Of a DNA stretch of 64,000 nt, positions 1 to 8,040 are shown one piece after another. The notes under the pieces were generated by a model. The model searched no databases, was not told the origin of the DNA, and saw only the letters and a list, made by a program, of their open reading frames with translations. The number at the start of each line of letters is the position of its first letter. Position 1 is the stretch's first letter. The position numbers were made by a program, and so were the translations under genes. The stretch is from Solirhodobacter olei. GTDB taxonomy: Bacteria; Pseudomonadota; Alphaproteobacteria; Rhodobacterales; Rhodobacteraceae. Where the stretch lies: the NCBI RefSeq assembly GCF_004010155.1, contig NZ_RRYH01000003.1, positions 1 to 64,000 of the forward strand, read 5' to 3'.

Positions 1-721
1 CCGAATAGAGCGTGCCGCCGCCGGAGACGATCACCGGCGCCTTGGCGGCACGGATCATCCCGGCCACCTCTTCCACCTCGTGCGGGTCGGGCTCCGGCCG
101 GCGGATGCGCCAGACCTTCGGTTCGAAGAAGGCCTCGGGGTAATCGTAGGCCTCTGCCTGAACGTCCTGGCAGAAGGCCAGACAGACCGGGCCGCAGTTC
201 GTCGGATCGGTCATCACGGCCAGCGCCCGCGGCAGGCAGCTCAGCAGGTGCTCCGGCCGGGTGATGCGGTCGAAGTAGCGCACCACAGGGCGGAAGCAGT
301 CATTGGCGCTGACGGTGCCGTCGTCGAAATCCTCGATCTGCTGGAGCACCGGATCGGGCCGGCGGTTGGCGAAGACATCGCCGGGGATCAGCAGGACCGG
401 CAGCCGGTTCACATGCGCCAGCGCGGCGGCGGTGACCATGTTGGTCGCCCCCGGGCCGATCGAGGAGGTGACCGCCATCGCCCGTCGCCGCTTCTTCGCC
501 TTGGCATAGGCGATGGCGGCATGGGCCATGGTCTGTTCGTTCTGCCCGCGCCAGGTTGGCAGCGCGTCGCCGATGCCCTGCAGCGCCTCGCCCAGCCCCG
601 CCACGTTGCCGTGGCCGAAGATCGCCCAGACGCCCTCGATGAAGCGCTCTCCCTCCTCGGTCATCTGAACCGAGAGCCAGCGCACCATTGCCTGCGCCGC
701 GGTCAACCGGATCGTGTTCAT
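1..721 (-). CDS. iolD: IolD, trihydroxycyclohexane-1,2-dione hydrolase (5' part only)
   Basis: This is the N-terminal 240 or so codons of a ThDP-dependent enzyme; the rest lies beyond the left edge. IolD opens the ring of 3D-trihydroxycyclohexane-1,2-dione in cytoplasmic myo-inositol catabolism. Reading from ATG at 721 gives MNTIRLTAAQAMVRWL, then the thiamine-enzyme N-terminal fold with GHGNVAGLGEAL, the QNEQTMAHAAIAYAK substrate-side segment and SSIGPGATNMVTAAA. A GGAGG-type ribosome site lies just upstream. It follows the isomerase gene by 23 nt on the same strand, which fits one inositol operon under the LacI regulator further upstream. The family call is secure; only the truncation limits detail. 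Confidence 0.88.
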   Translation of the reverse strand, partial: MNTIRLTAAQAMVRWLSVQMTEEGERFIEGVWAIFGHGNVAGLGEALQGIGDALPTWRGQNEQTMAHAAIAYAKAKKRRRAMAVTSSIGPGATNMVTAAALAHVNRLPVLLIPGDVFANRRPDPVLQQIEDFDDGTVSANDCFRPVVRYFDRITRPEHLLSCLPRALAVMTDPTNCGPVCLAFCQDVQAEAYDYPEAFFEPKVWRIRRPEPDPHEVEEVAGMIRAAKAPVIVSGGGTLYS

Positions 722-744
722 CTTGTCTCCTCCCTCCGGACGTC

Positions 745-1557
745 TCAGACGGGGGCGGCCACCCGGGCCGCGATGTAATCGAACGAGGCCCCGATCGCAG
801 CCTGCGGATCTGTCAGTGCCTGGGTCTCGGGCGAGAAACATTCGTAGGAAAAGGCGCCGTCGTAGCCCGCAGCCAGAAGCGCCGCGATCTGGGCGATGTT
901 GCCGAGGCGGTCGTTTTCATCGACCAGCACGCGGTCGGCGTCGAGCATCTCCTCCACCGCCGGGGCGGGGTCGCTCACGCCGGAGATGTGGACGATGCCG
1001 GTGTGCGCCGGGAAAATCGGCCCGCCGCCCGCCAGCGCGTGGTGGAACGTGTCGTGGACCAGCTTGAAATGCGCCTGCGCGCCGAGCGCCTCGATCACGT
1101 CGACCAGCTCCGATTTCTGGCGGAGCGAGGAGACCGGGAAGCCCAGCGGCTCTACCAGCGCGACGAGGTCCGCCTCCTGCAGCATCGGCAGGGTCTCCTT
1201 CATGGCCAGGCGCAGGTTGGCCTGCCGCTCGCCATTCGCGGTGCCGGTGCCGTCGTTGCGGGGGATCAGGCTGATCGTTTCCGCCCCGGCGGCCTTGGCC
1301 GTGGCGATGAGCGCGCGGACCTCGGCGGCGATGGCGTCGGACCAGCTGTTGAACGGGTAGACCTGGCTGAGGCCGAGCAGGCGCAGGCCTTTGGCGCGGG
1401 CCAGCCGGCCGGCCTCGGCCGGGTCCATCCCGTCGAAGAGCGGGCGGGCAATGTCGTTGCGCACCTCGACGCCGATGCAGCCGAGCTGCGCCGCGAGGTC
1501 GAGGAAGGCCTCGTAACCCAGCCCGGGCGTGGTGATGTGGTTCAAGGCCTTGAGCAT
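745..1557 (-). CDS. IolI-like inosose isomerase (TIM-barrel sugar isomerase)
   Basis: A 270-residue TIM-barrel isomerase/epimerase, probably interconverting inosose isomers in myo-inositol breakdown. The start MLKALNHITTPGLGYEAF at 1557 is preferred over an upstream start because GGAGGGG lies at proper spacing before it. Diagnostic stretches are GCIGVEVRNDIARPLF near the N-terminus, GLSQVYPFNSWSD, ETISLIPRNDG, a metal-ligand-like LVEPLGF, KLVHDTFHHALAGG and FSYECFSPE near the C-terminus. These match the rhizobial/Rhodobacter IolI-like group better than IolE, from general family knowledge. It lies between the LacI gene and iolD. Substrate specificity is inferred from context; the fold assignment is firm. 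Confidence 0.75.
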   Translation of the reverse strand: MLKALNHITTPGLGYEAFLDLAAQLGCIGVEVRNDIARPLFDGMDPAEAGRLARAKGLRLLGLSQVYPFNSWSDAIAAEVRALIATAKAAGAETISLIPRNDGTGTANGERQANLRLAMKETLPMLQEADLVALVEPLGFPVSSLRQKSELVDVIEALGAQAHFKLVHDTFHHALAGGGPIFPAHTGIVHISGVSDPAPAVEEMLDADRVLVDENDRLGNIAQIAALLAAGYDGAFSYECFSPETQALTDPQAAIGASFDYIAARVAAPV

Positions 1558-1638
1558 CGCGTTCCCCCTCCGGCGCGGTATCCGGGGCCGACCCTGCGCG
1601 GGCTGGGGGCCCTGCGTCAATCTGCGGGGCGGTGGAAT

Positions 1639-1693
1639 CCATCATTCATGATGGGTTTTAACCGGGCGCCATGATGGAAAACCATCATGGCGC
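1639..1693. promoter_or_regulatory. Palindromic sites between lacI-type gene and iolI-like gene
   Basis: Two inverted repeats built from the same heptamer occupy this 145-bp gap. Site 1 at 1639-1654 is CCATCATTCATGATGG (7-bp arms, 2-nt centre), a LacI-family operator geometry. Site 2 has 12-bp arms, GCGCCATGATGG at 1666-1677 and CCATCATGGCGC at 1682-1693, around an AAAA loop; it could be a second operator pair or a hairpin ending the regulator transcript. They sit immediately upstream of the iol-type genes, so control by the neighbouring LacI protein is a reasonable inference. Confidence 0.6.
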
Positions 1694-1702
1694 GCCCGCG
1701 CC

Positions 1703-2734
1703 TCAGATCGACTCCGGGGTGTAGAGCCGGGGTTCCAGGAAGTGCTGGCCGGGGACCGGGCTCATCCCCTCGCGCACGGCCTTTACCATGAAATCCACGA
1801 GGTCGCGGCAGAGATCGGCAAGCGGCGTCGCCATGACCAGCGTCAGGTATCGCGCGGAGAGGGCTGCGCGGCTTTCGGCGGTCAGCTCGTTCACCACGAA
1901 GGCGATCTGGCCGGGCGGCAGCGTCTCGCGCACCGCCGCAATGGCGCCCTCCATCCCGCCGCCGGCGACGTAGATGCCTTTGAGGTCCGGGTTGCGGTGC
2001 AGCAGGTCGAGTGTCGCCTCGTAGGTCACCTGCCGGGTCTCGAGGTTCACCAGCGTGTCGAGCACGGTGAAGCCCGGCGCATGCTCGCGGACGTAGGAGC
2101 GGAAGCCGGTCTCGCGCAGTTCGTGCCCGTGCCAGCGGTTGCCGCCGACAAAGACCGCGATCTTGCCGGGGGTGCGTGCGGCGGTGGCGATGGTCCAGGC
2201 CGCGATGCGGCCGACCTGCACGTTGTTGAGCCCGATATAACTTTCGCGGATGCCCTGGCCGAAATCGTTCAGGAGCGCGAAGGTCGGTACGCCGGCCCCC
2301 TTCAACTCCTGCACCGCTGCGCTGACGCCGGGATGGTTTACCGCAGCGCAGGCAATGGCATCCGCCTCCTGCCCTAGCGCGCGCATGTGGGCGGCGAAAT
2401 CCTCCGGCCCCTGCGAGGGAGAGAAGCGGATCAGCGCGCGGCCGCGAATGTCGCTGCGGGCGGCGACGGCGGCGCGGATCCCGGCCGCGAAGTTCTGGTA
2501 GAACTCCTGTTTCTCCTTCAGCAGAACGAAGCCGAGGTCGAGCACTGGGAGTTCTGGCGAGAGCCGCCGCTCGATCAGGCCGCGGGCGTGGAAGCCGATG
2601 CGATGCGCGGCCTCTGCCACCCGCCGCGCGGTATCCTCGCGCACCTTCAGGCGGCCGTTGAGCACCCGGTCCACTGTGGCGGTGCTGACACCGGCGGCGC
2701 GGGCAAGATCCTCGATCGTGGGGCGTCGCGCCAT
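1703..2734 (-). CDS. LacI-family transcriptional regulator
   Basis: A 343-residue LacI/GalR regulator. The start at 2734 gives MARRPTIEDLARAAGVSTATVDRVLNGRLKV, the canonical N-terminal helix-turn-helix and hinge; the longer upstream reading adds 90 residues with no family counterpart and was discarded. A periplasmic-binding-protein-like effector domain follows from about residue 60, including LGFVLLKEKQEFYQNFAAGI, AVNHPGV and KIAVFVGGNRWHGHELRETGFRSY. It stands at the head of the iolI/iolD genes on the same strand, separated from them by palindromic sites. It probably responds to an inositol intermediate and represses the operon; the ligand is inference. Confidence 0.88.
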   Translation of the reverse strand: MARRPTIEDLARAAGVSTATVDRVLNGRLKVREDTARRVAEAAHRIGFHARGLIERRLSPELPVLDLGFVLLKEKQEFYQNFAAGIRAAVAARSDIRGRALIRFSPSQGPEDFAAHMRALGQEADAIACAAVNHPGVSAAVQELKGAGVPTFALLNDFGQGIRESYIGLNNVQVGRIAAWTIATAARTPGKIAVFVGGNRWHGHELRETGFRSYVREHAPGFTVLDTLVNLETRQVTYEATLDLLHRNPDLKGIYVAGGGMEGAIAAVRETLPPGQIAFVVNELTAESRAALSARYLTLVMATPLADLCRDLVDFMVKAVREGMSPVPGQHFLEPRLYTPESI

Positions 2735-2869
2735 CGCGGGCAGGGTCCGGTGCTGTGTCACGCGGCCGATGATGCGGGTTTCGGCCGCCGGATCAAGCCG
2801 CAAGCCCTCCGGCCGGGCGTTGCGGTTTCGTCCCCCCGCGCGGGGCCGGGTTGTCGATGGATTAAGGTT

Positions 2870-2883
2870 AATCGTCCGGCCTG
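2870..2883. promoter_or_regulatory. Short palindrome upstream of the LacI-type gene
   Basis: GATTAAGGTTAATC is a perfect inverted repeat with 6-bp arms, 136 bp upstream of the regulator's start, in an AT-rich spot of a GC-rich gap. It could be an operator for the regulator or for the rightward side. It does not match the CCATCAT/ATGATGG sites, so it may belong to a different protein. Confidence 0.3.
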
Positions 2884-3033
2884 CCGGGGATTGGCCGGCG
2901 ATCCCGCTCCACCGCCACAAAAAGGACCTGCCTGCTCCCATTTCCGGATGCATTTGAAGGATGAGAGTGGCCCATCGACAGTACCCCGAGCGTAGCCAGT
3001 CCAAAATCCATCAGAAGAACATAGGCAGCTTGA

Positions 3034-3273
3034 ATGACCCCGAAAGACCGCATGACCTCCACCAGTTCCGACAAGCGCCGCCGGGGCCTCGACGTGCTGC
3101 CCGAGATCGCGCCCCCGGAGCCGGAGATCATTCCGCCGACCACGCTCGATCGCCTGATCGACCTTGCGTCCTGGACCGGCCACCTGCTGTCGCGCGCCAC
3201 CCGGCTTGCCGCCCGCGGGCTGCGATTCGCCGCCAGCCTTCGCCGCCGCGCCCGCGCCACCCGCTTGGTCTGA
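3034..3273 (+). CDS. Small hypothetical protein (uncertain)
   Basis: A 79-residue reading frame starting MTPKDRMTSTSSDKRRRGL, with a proline-rich middle (LPEIAPPEPEIIPPTTLD) and an arginine/alanine-rich tail. An AGG lies about nine bases before the start. It is the only plausible gene between the LacI-type gene and the secreted protein at 3734. Frames on both strands are open here because of high GC, so coding status is doubtful. I recognise no family. The positively charged tail could simply reflect GC-rich non-coding sequence. Confidence 0.28.
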   Translation: MTPKDRMTSTSSDKRRRGLDVLPEIAPPEPEIIPPTTLDRLIDLASWTGHLLSRATRLAARGLRFAASLRRRARATRLV

Positions 3274-3733
3274 AACGCGCGGTCACGCGCGCGCGCCTCA
3301 CTGTAATCTTCCGCGGCCGCTGCCGGCCCCTGCGCGCCCGGCTGCGCCCGAACCACGGTGCGCGGCGGAGGGGGCCGGAAAACTCCCCTTTCGACAAACC
3401 CTTACCGGGCCGTACCACCGGTCCGCGCGGCGTGGCTGCGCGTCCTGCCCGCCGGCAGATTGGGGCGCCGCTGCGTCGCGGCCCGCCGGCGTTGGCAAAA
3501 ATACGCCGCATTTTTCCTGCAAACTTTGAACCTCCCGTTAACTCCCTATGCTGCACGATCATGGCAAGGGCAGTGTGCGGGCCAGGCCGAAGACGCAGAT
3601 GTAGCAGTGCTGCGCAGGTGTAGGTGTATCGCGCGGGTGTAACCCCATCCGTTGAGATGGGGCCAGACGCGGTCGACGGTCCGTGCTTGGGCAGGGCGGC
3701 AGATGGGGCCGCATTTACAGGAAAGGTTTACAC
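3274..3733. other. Intergenic stretch, 460 bp, with one hairpin
   Basis: No convincing gene was found. Overlapping open frames on both strands are GC artefacts without family signatures. A perfect hairpin lies at 3643-3662 (CCCCATC, six-base loop, GATGGGG), about 70 bp upstream of the secreted protein gene; it may be part of its leader. Confidence 0.4.
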
Positions 3734-4333
3734 ATGACAGGGAAGCTGATCGGGCCGCTGGCAGCGGCACTGGTATGTGTCTCTTTCTCTGCAGGGGCGG
3801 ACGGCGCTCCCCTGCTGGCGGCCAGCGCGAGCCCCGGCATCGCCCGGCTCTCGACAAGTAACGCCCGTTCCTCCGAACGCCAGTTCAAGGCCTATATCAC
3901 CGGCTACAGCTACTGGGACAACACGCCGCCCGGCTCCGCCGAGATCGCGCGGCCCGTCATCCATCGCCGCGCCGGCGGAACCGGGACCTACACCGACCCG
4001 GTCACCATCGCCGTGGGCCATTCCATCATCGGCGGCCAGCAGAAGCTGGACTTCCCCGCCGGCACGCGCTTCTACCTTACCCGGCTCGAGAAATACGCCG
4101 TGGTCGAGGATGTCTGCGGCGACGGCCCAGACCCGCAGGACGGCCCCTGCCATACCGGCTACAAGGGTCATCCCTGGCTTGACGTCTATGTCGGCGGGCG
4201 CCGCCAGTCGGCCGTCGCCGCCGATGCCTGCGTCCACCGCATCACCGCGCTGCAGACCATCATCATCAACCCCCGCCCGAACTACCGCGTGAGGCAGGGT
4301 GCAATCGCCGACGCCGGCTGCCGCGTGTTCTGA
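3734..4333 (+). CDS. Secreted double-psi beta-barrel (3D/expansin-like) protein
   Basis: A 199-residue protein with an N-terminal signal peptide (MTGKLIGPLAAALVCVSF, cleavage near AGADGA). The mature part carries YITGYSYWDN, GTYTDPVTIAVGHS, FPAGTRFYLTRL, VVEDVCGDG and HPWLDVYVGG. That order, with a late Asp in a D-V-Y strand, resembles the 3D/RlpA/barwin-like double-psi barrel found in peptidoglycan- or polysaccharide-binding secreted proteins. Several cysteines may form disulfides. It is convergent with the large polysaccharide fusion gene, 34 bp between stops, so a cell-wall or exopolysaccharide role is conceivable. No catalytic assignment is made. Confidence 0.7.
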   Translation: MTGKLIGPLAAALVCVSFSAGADGAPLLAASASPGIARLSTSNARSSERQFKAYITGYSYWDNTPPGSAEIARPVIHRRAGGTGTYTDPVTIAVGHSIIGGQQKLDFPAGTRFYLTRLEKYAVVEDVCGDGPDPQDGPCHTGYKGHPWLDVYVGGRRQSAVAADACVHRITALQTIIINPRPNYRVRQGAIADAGCRVF

Positions 4334-4367
4334 TCCGTCAGGCCGCCCAGCCCCTCGGGGCCTCGGC

Positions 4368-7300
4368 TCAGCTCGCGGGCGTTGCCTCTTTCCGCCGCCG
4401 CGCGGGGGCGGCGGCATGCACCGGGACCGCTATCGCCTGGGCCGGTAGCACCGGGCCGACGGGGGCCGCGTCGGGCCGGGCCTCCTCTTCCCGGCCGGGC
4501 AGCTGCACGGTGCCCAGCCGCACCAGCTTTCCCCAGCTTGCGAGTTGGCCAGAAATCGACCGCAGAACCGCGCGGTAGACGGTGAAATAGAGGAGCTGCC
4601 GGTAACAGAACCGCTGGATGGGAACCAGAAGCAGCAGCCGGTATGTCTCCCGCCGCTCCATCCGGAAGGCCAGCGCCGCCACCGCAAGGTCCGCCAGCGG
4701 CAGCACCAGATAGCTTGCCATCACCATCGCCGGATAGGGCTGCGCCGGCCCCCCGCGCCCGACCACGAGATCCACCACGTACCGCAGCGCGACATTCAGG
4801 AAGACCAGATCCGCGACCGGCGCGAGCAGCCCGAGCAGCACTCCGAAGACCAGCAGGTCGATCAGCGAGATCAGCCCCACCGGCCGCAGCTCTCGGATCG
4901 CCCCGCGATGCTTCCAGCCGACCTGCATCATCCCCAGCGTCCAGCGCAGCCGCTGGGCGAGGAAGGCTTTCACATCCTCCGGCGCCTCTGTGTAGGAGAA
5001 CGCATCCGTGCGGCAGGCGATGCGGTAGCCCGCCCGCTGCAGCGCGACGGTCAGGTCGGCATCCTCCGTCAGCGTGTCGCTGGAATAAAGCCCCACGGCG
5101 CGCACCGCGCTCGCCCGCCAGGCGCCGATGGCGCCAGGCACCACCATGACGCCGCCATAGACCTCTGCCGCGCGCCGGTCGATGTTCTGCGCGGTGATGT
5201 ACTCCACCGCCTGGAACCGGGTCAGCAGCCGGTCGCGGTTGCCGACCTTCACGTTGCCCGCCACCGCGCCCACCCGGGGATCGTGGAACGGCTCCACCAG
5301 CTTGCCGATCGCATCGGGGGCCAGCAGCGTGTCGCTGTCGATGGCGACGACGATCTCGGCCCGCACCAGCCCGTAGGCGGTGCCGAGCGCCCGCGACTTG
5401 CCGCCATTGGCCTGCCGCACCACCGTGACCGGCCCGCCGGGGGGATAGGCCTCGGTCACCCGTGAATAGGTCGCGTCGGCCGAGCCGTCGTCGACCACGA
5501 TTACCTCCAGCCCGGGATAGTCGCTCGCCAGCACCGAGCGGACGGTCTTCACGATCACCGCCTCCTCGTTATAGGCGGGGATGGCGACGGCGACCGAGGG
5601 CCGGTAGCTGCGGTAGGAGGGTCTGCGCCGCCGCGTCAGGGCGAGGGCGGCGAAAACCGTCATCCGCACCGGCCCCAGCAGGATCGCCCCCCAGAAGATC
5701 CAGTTCAGCCCGCTCCAGAACTGGGTGACGAAGCCGAAGGTGATCTGCTCGAACAGCGTCCGCGGCCCGGTCTCGCGCGGCATCAGCGCGTCGCGGCTCA
5801 TCCCCAGCATCTCGGGAAGCGAGACGAGCTGGTAGCCCTCCGCCCTGAGGCGGTGGATCAGCAAGGGCACCGCCGCCACCGTCGCCGCCCGGTTGCCGCC
5901 GCCGTCGTGCAGCAGGATGACGTTGCCACCGATATCCTTCAGCTGCGCGAACACGCGATCGACGATCTGCTGCGGGGTCGAGGGCTTCCAGTCCGAGCTG
6001 TCGATCTGGCCCAGCACGGTGATGTAGCCCTTCTGCGCCAGCAGCGACATCGAGCGCGCGTCCGCAGTCGTGCGCGGCCCCATCCCGTCTTCGTAGGGAA
6101 ACCGGAAGAGCATCGTTCCGCGCCCGGTCTGCGCCACCAGCAGCCGCTGCACCGCGTTCAGTTCCAGCCCGCCGCGCAGCGGCGTCAGATGTTCGAACTT
6201 TCCATGCAGGAAGGTGTGGGAGCCAATCTCGAACCCCTCCTGCGCCGCGCGGGCGACCACGCCGGGCGCGCCCAGCATCGCCTCGCCGACCATGAAGAAG
6301 GCCCCCGGCGCCTTGGCGGCCAGCAGCTCGTCGAGGATCTTCGGCGTGTAATTCGGGTCCGGTCCGTCATCGAAGGTCAGCGCGATCTTCTTCGGATCGG
6401 CCCGCCCGAAGCGCAGGATCGTGTAGGGCCGGGGCGGCACCGTATAGCGCGCCGCGGTAATCAGCCCGGTGCAGGGATCAAGCGTCACCTGCCGCGTGCC
6501 GGGCCGCATCGGGCTGGCCACCACCTGGAACGGCCCCTGGCCCTCGTAGCCGACGTAATCGGTCAGCTGGACGGAGGAGAGTGCCTCCACCGGCAGGGGC
6601 ATGGGGGCCGCGAGCAGGGGCCAGATCCCGGGATCCTCTTCCCCCAGGGGCCAGAGCGCGATGCCGGAGATCCCGAGCCGGGCCGCGATGGTCAGCTGGT
6701 TGAAGGCGGTGGCGGCATCGAGCATCCAGATCCGGTGCGGCGCGCCATCGGCGTCGCTGTAATCCAGCGTCGCGTTGCCGCTGGCCGGATCGAAATGGAC
6801 CACGGCCGCACGGCGCGCAGCACGGCGCATCGCCTCGGCATAGGGGATTTCCTCTCCCTCCGGCGCGCCGGCCTTCCAATCCATCGCGAAGCTCCCCAGC
6901 GCAAGGACCAGCTTGCTCGGCGGCACCGCCGCGGCGAGCGCCCGGGCCTGCGCCGCGAACCAGCCCTGCGGGGCCAGCGGCTCTGGCGTGGACGGGGTGC
7001 GGAAGGCCTGCACCACGATCTTGTCATACCCCGCGACGAGCGCCGGCTGCTGCCACAGCCCGTCCTCCGCCGCGCTGATCAGGCAGCGCGTCAACCCGCG
7101 CGCCTTCAGCGCCCCCGAAAGCGCGCGCAGCATCCTGTCGAGCAGCCCCGCCCCCGCATCGCCGAACCCGTTGGGTGCGATGCAGAGGCCCGCGGCACCA
7201 TCCGCCTTTGCCGCCGCGGCCAGACGCTCGGCGGTCGCAGCCGGATCGACCGGCGCAGAGGACGCCGGATCGTAGCTGAGCGACAGGACCGGAAGCATCT

Positions 7301-7889
7301 TCATCCCGGGAATATCCGCGCGGATGCGGCGGGTGATCTGGGCCTGGTGCCCCGCCATCGGGTCCAGCCGGGTCAGGGCGCCGCCGGGCAGCGACATCTC
7401 GTAGCGCTCTGCCATCAGCACGTCGCGGGCCGTGCAGTGCTGCGCGAAGGGTGCATAGGTCCAATGCGACCAGTACGGCAGGTAGATGTGCAGCCGCCGG
7501 TTGGCCGGATCCCCGGCCGGCAAACCCGTCGTTATCGCGGCGGCGCCCGCGGAGCCCGCTCCGCCCCCGTCCAGCGGATGGCGGCAGATGGCGGGCGAGA
7601 CGCTGGGCAGCGCGGCGGGCGGACCCGCGACGGGCGGCACCTCTCGCAGCGCCTGGGCAAACGCACTGCCCTGCGCGGCCAGCACCGGACCCGATGGAAG
7701 TCGCGCCACCGAAATGAGGCTGAATGCAAATACCGCAATCCAGCCAATTGCAATTGTGGCGAATAAAAAGAGGATCCGGCGAAACAATTGCTGTCGCCTG
7801 TGCGTCGGATCGGAAAATACAGGTTGGCCCCCGGCCAATTCGGCCGGAGATTTACCTGCCCCCAATCCAGAGGGCCCTCGTTCATGCAT
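4368..7889 (-). CDS. GH18-like / NodB deacetylase / GT2 polysaccharide synthase fusion
   Basis: A 1173-residue three-domain membrane protein. One N-terminal TM helix (about 37-62) is followed by a GH18-like barrel (about 130-430; GISGIALWPLGEEDPGIW). Next is a NodB/CE4 deacetylase (about 500-690) with TFDDGPD, SHTFLHGK, RFPYEDG, DSSDW and ILLHDGGGN, so all metal and catalytic motifs are present. The GT2 synthase (about 765-1130) has VAIPAYNEE, VVDDGS, DSD, TEDADL and QRLRW, with TM segments around it. The set predicts synthesis and partial deacetylation of a hexosamine-containing polymer, PgaB/PgaC-like in logic. The GH18 part lacks the usual DxxDxE acid motif (the segment reads GLCIAPNGFG), so it may only bind glycan. 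It is divergent from the DUF3131 gene. Confidence 0.85.
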   Translation of the reverse strand: MHERGPSGLGAGKSPAELAGGQPVFSDPTHRRQQLFRRILFLFATIAIGWIAVFAFSLISVARLPSGPVLAAQGSAFAQALREVPPVAGPPAALPSVSPAICRHPLDGGGAGSAGAAAITTGLPAGDPANRRLHIYLPYWSHWTYAPFAQHCTARDVLMAERYEMSLPGGALTRLDPMAGHQAQITRRIRADIPGMKMLPVLSLSYDPASSAPVDPAATAERLAAAAKADGAAGLCIAPNGFGDAGAGLLDRMLRALSGALKARGLTRCLISAAEDGLWQQPALVAGYDKIVVQAFRTPSTPEPLAPQGWFAAQARALAAAVPPSKLVLALGSFAMDWKAGAPEGEEIPYAEAMRRAARRAAVVHFDPASGNATLDYSDADGAPHRIWMLDAATAFNQLTIAARLGISGIALWPLGEEDPGIWPLLAAPMPLPVEALSSVQLTDYVGYEGQGPFQVVASPMRPGTRQVTLDPCTGLITAARYTVPPRPYTILRFGRADPKKIALTFDDGPDPNYTPKILDELLAAKAPGAFFMVGEAMLGAPGVVARAAQEGFEIGSHTFLHGKFEHLTPLRGGLELNAVQRLLVAQTGRGTMLFRFPYEDGMGPRTTADARSMSLLAQKGYITVLGQIDSSDWKPSTPQQIVDRVFAQLKDIGGNVILLHDGGGNRAATVAAVPLLIHRLRAEGYQLVSLPEMLGMSRDALMPRETGPRTLFEQITFGFVTQFWSGLNWIFWGAILLGPVRMTVFAALALTRRRRPSYRSYRPSVAVAIPAYNEEAVIVKTVRSVLASDYPGLEVIVVDDGSADATYSRVTEAYPPGGPVTVVRQANGGKSRALGTAYGLVRAEIVVAIDSDTLLAPDAIGKLVEPFHDPRVGAVAGNVKVGNRDRLLTRFQAVEYITAQNIDRRAAEVYGGVMVVPGAIGAWRASAVRAVGLYSSDTLTEDADLTVALQRAGYRIACRTDAFSYTEAPEDVKAFLAQRLRWTLGMMQVGWKHRGAIRELRPVGLISLIDLLVFGVLLGLLAPVADLVFLNVALRYVVDLVVGRGGPAQPYPAMVMASYLVLPLADLAVAALAFRMERRETYRLLLLVPIQRFCYRQLLYFTVYRAVLRSISGQLASWGKLVRLGTVQLPGREEEARPDAAPVGPVLPAQAIAVPVHAAAPARRRKEATPAS

Positions 7890-7950
7890 TTTTGTTTTAT
7901 CAGACCGTTACCTTGTCATTCTGGCATAATCTGAATGAGGCAAAATCGTG

Positions 7951-8040
7951 ATGATTACGGTCAATGATGTGGCGAGAATTGCGGACTTCTATGATCCCAT
8001 GTTCCTGGTGCTGAAGTGGAGGCCTGTCCGATGCCCGTGA
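7951..8040 (+). CDS. Possible 29-aa leader ORF overlapping the DUF3131 start
   Basis: ATG at 7951 opens a 29-codon frame (MITVNDVARIADFYDPMFLV...) whose TGA at 8038-8040 lies inside the first codons of the DUF3131 gene (ATG at 8031). GAGG lies about 11 bases before it. The 10-nt overlap is typical of translational coupling. It has no recognisable family. It may be a real small protein, a coupling leader or chance. Confidence 0.35.
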   Translation: MITVNDVARIADFYDPMFLVLKWRPVRCP

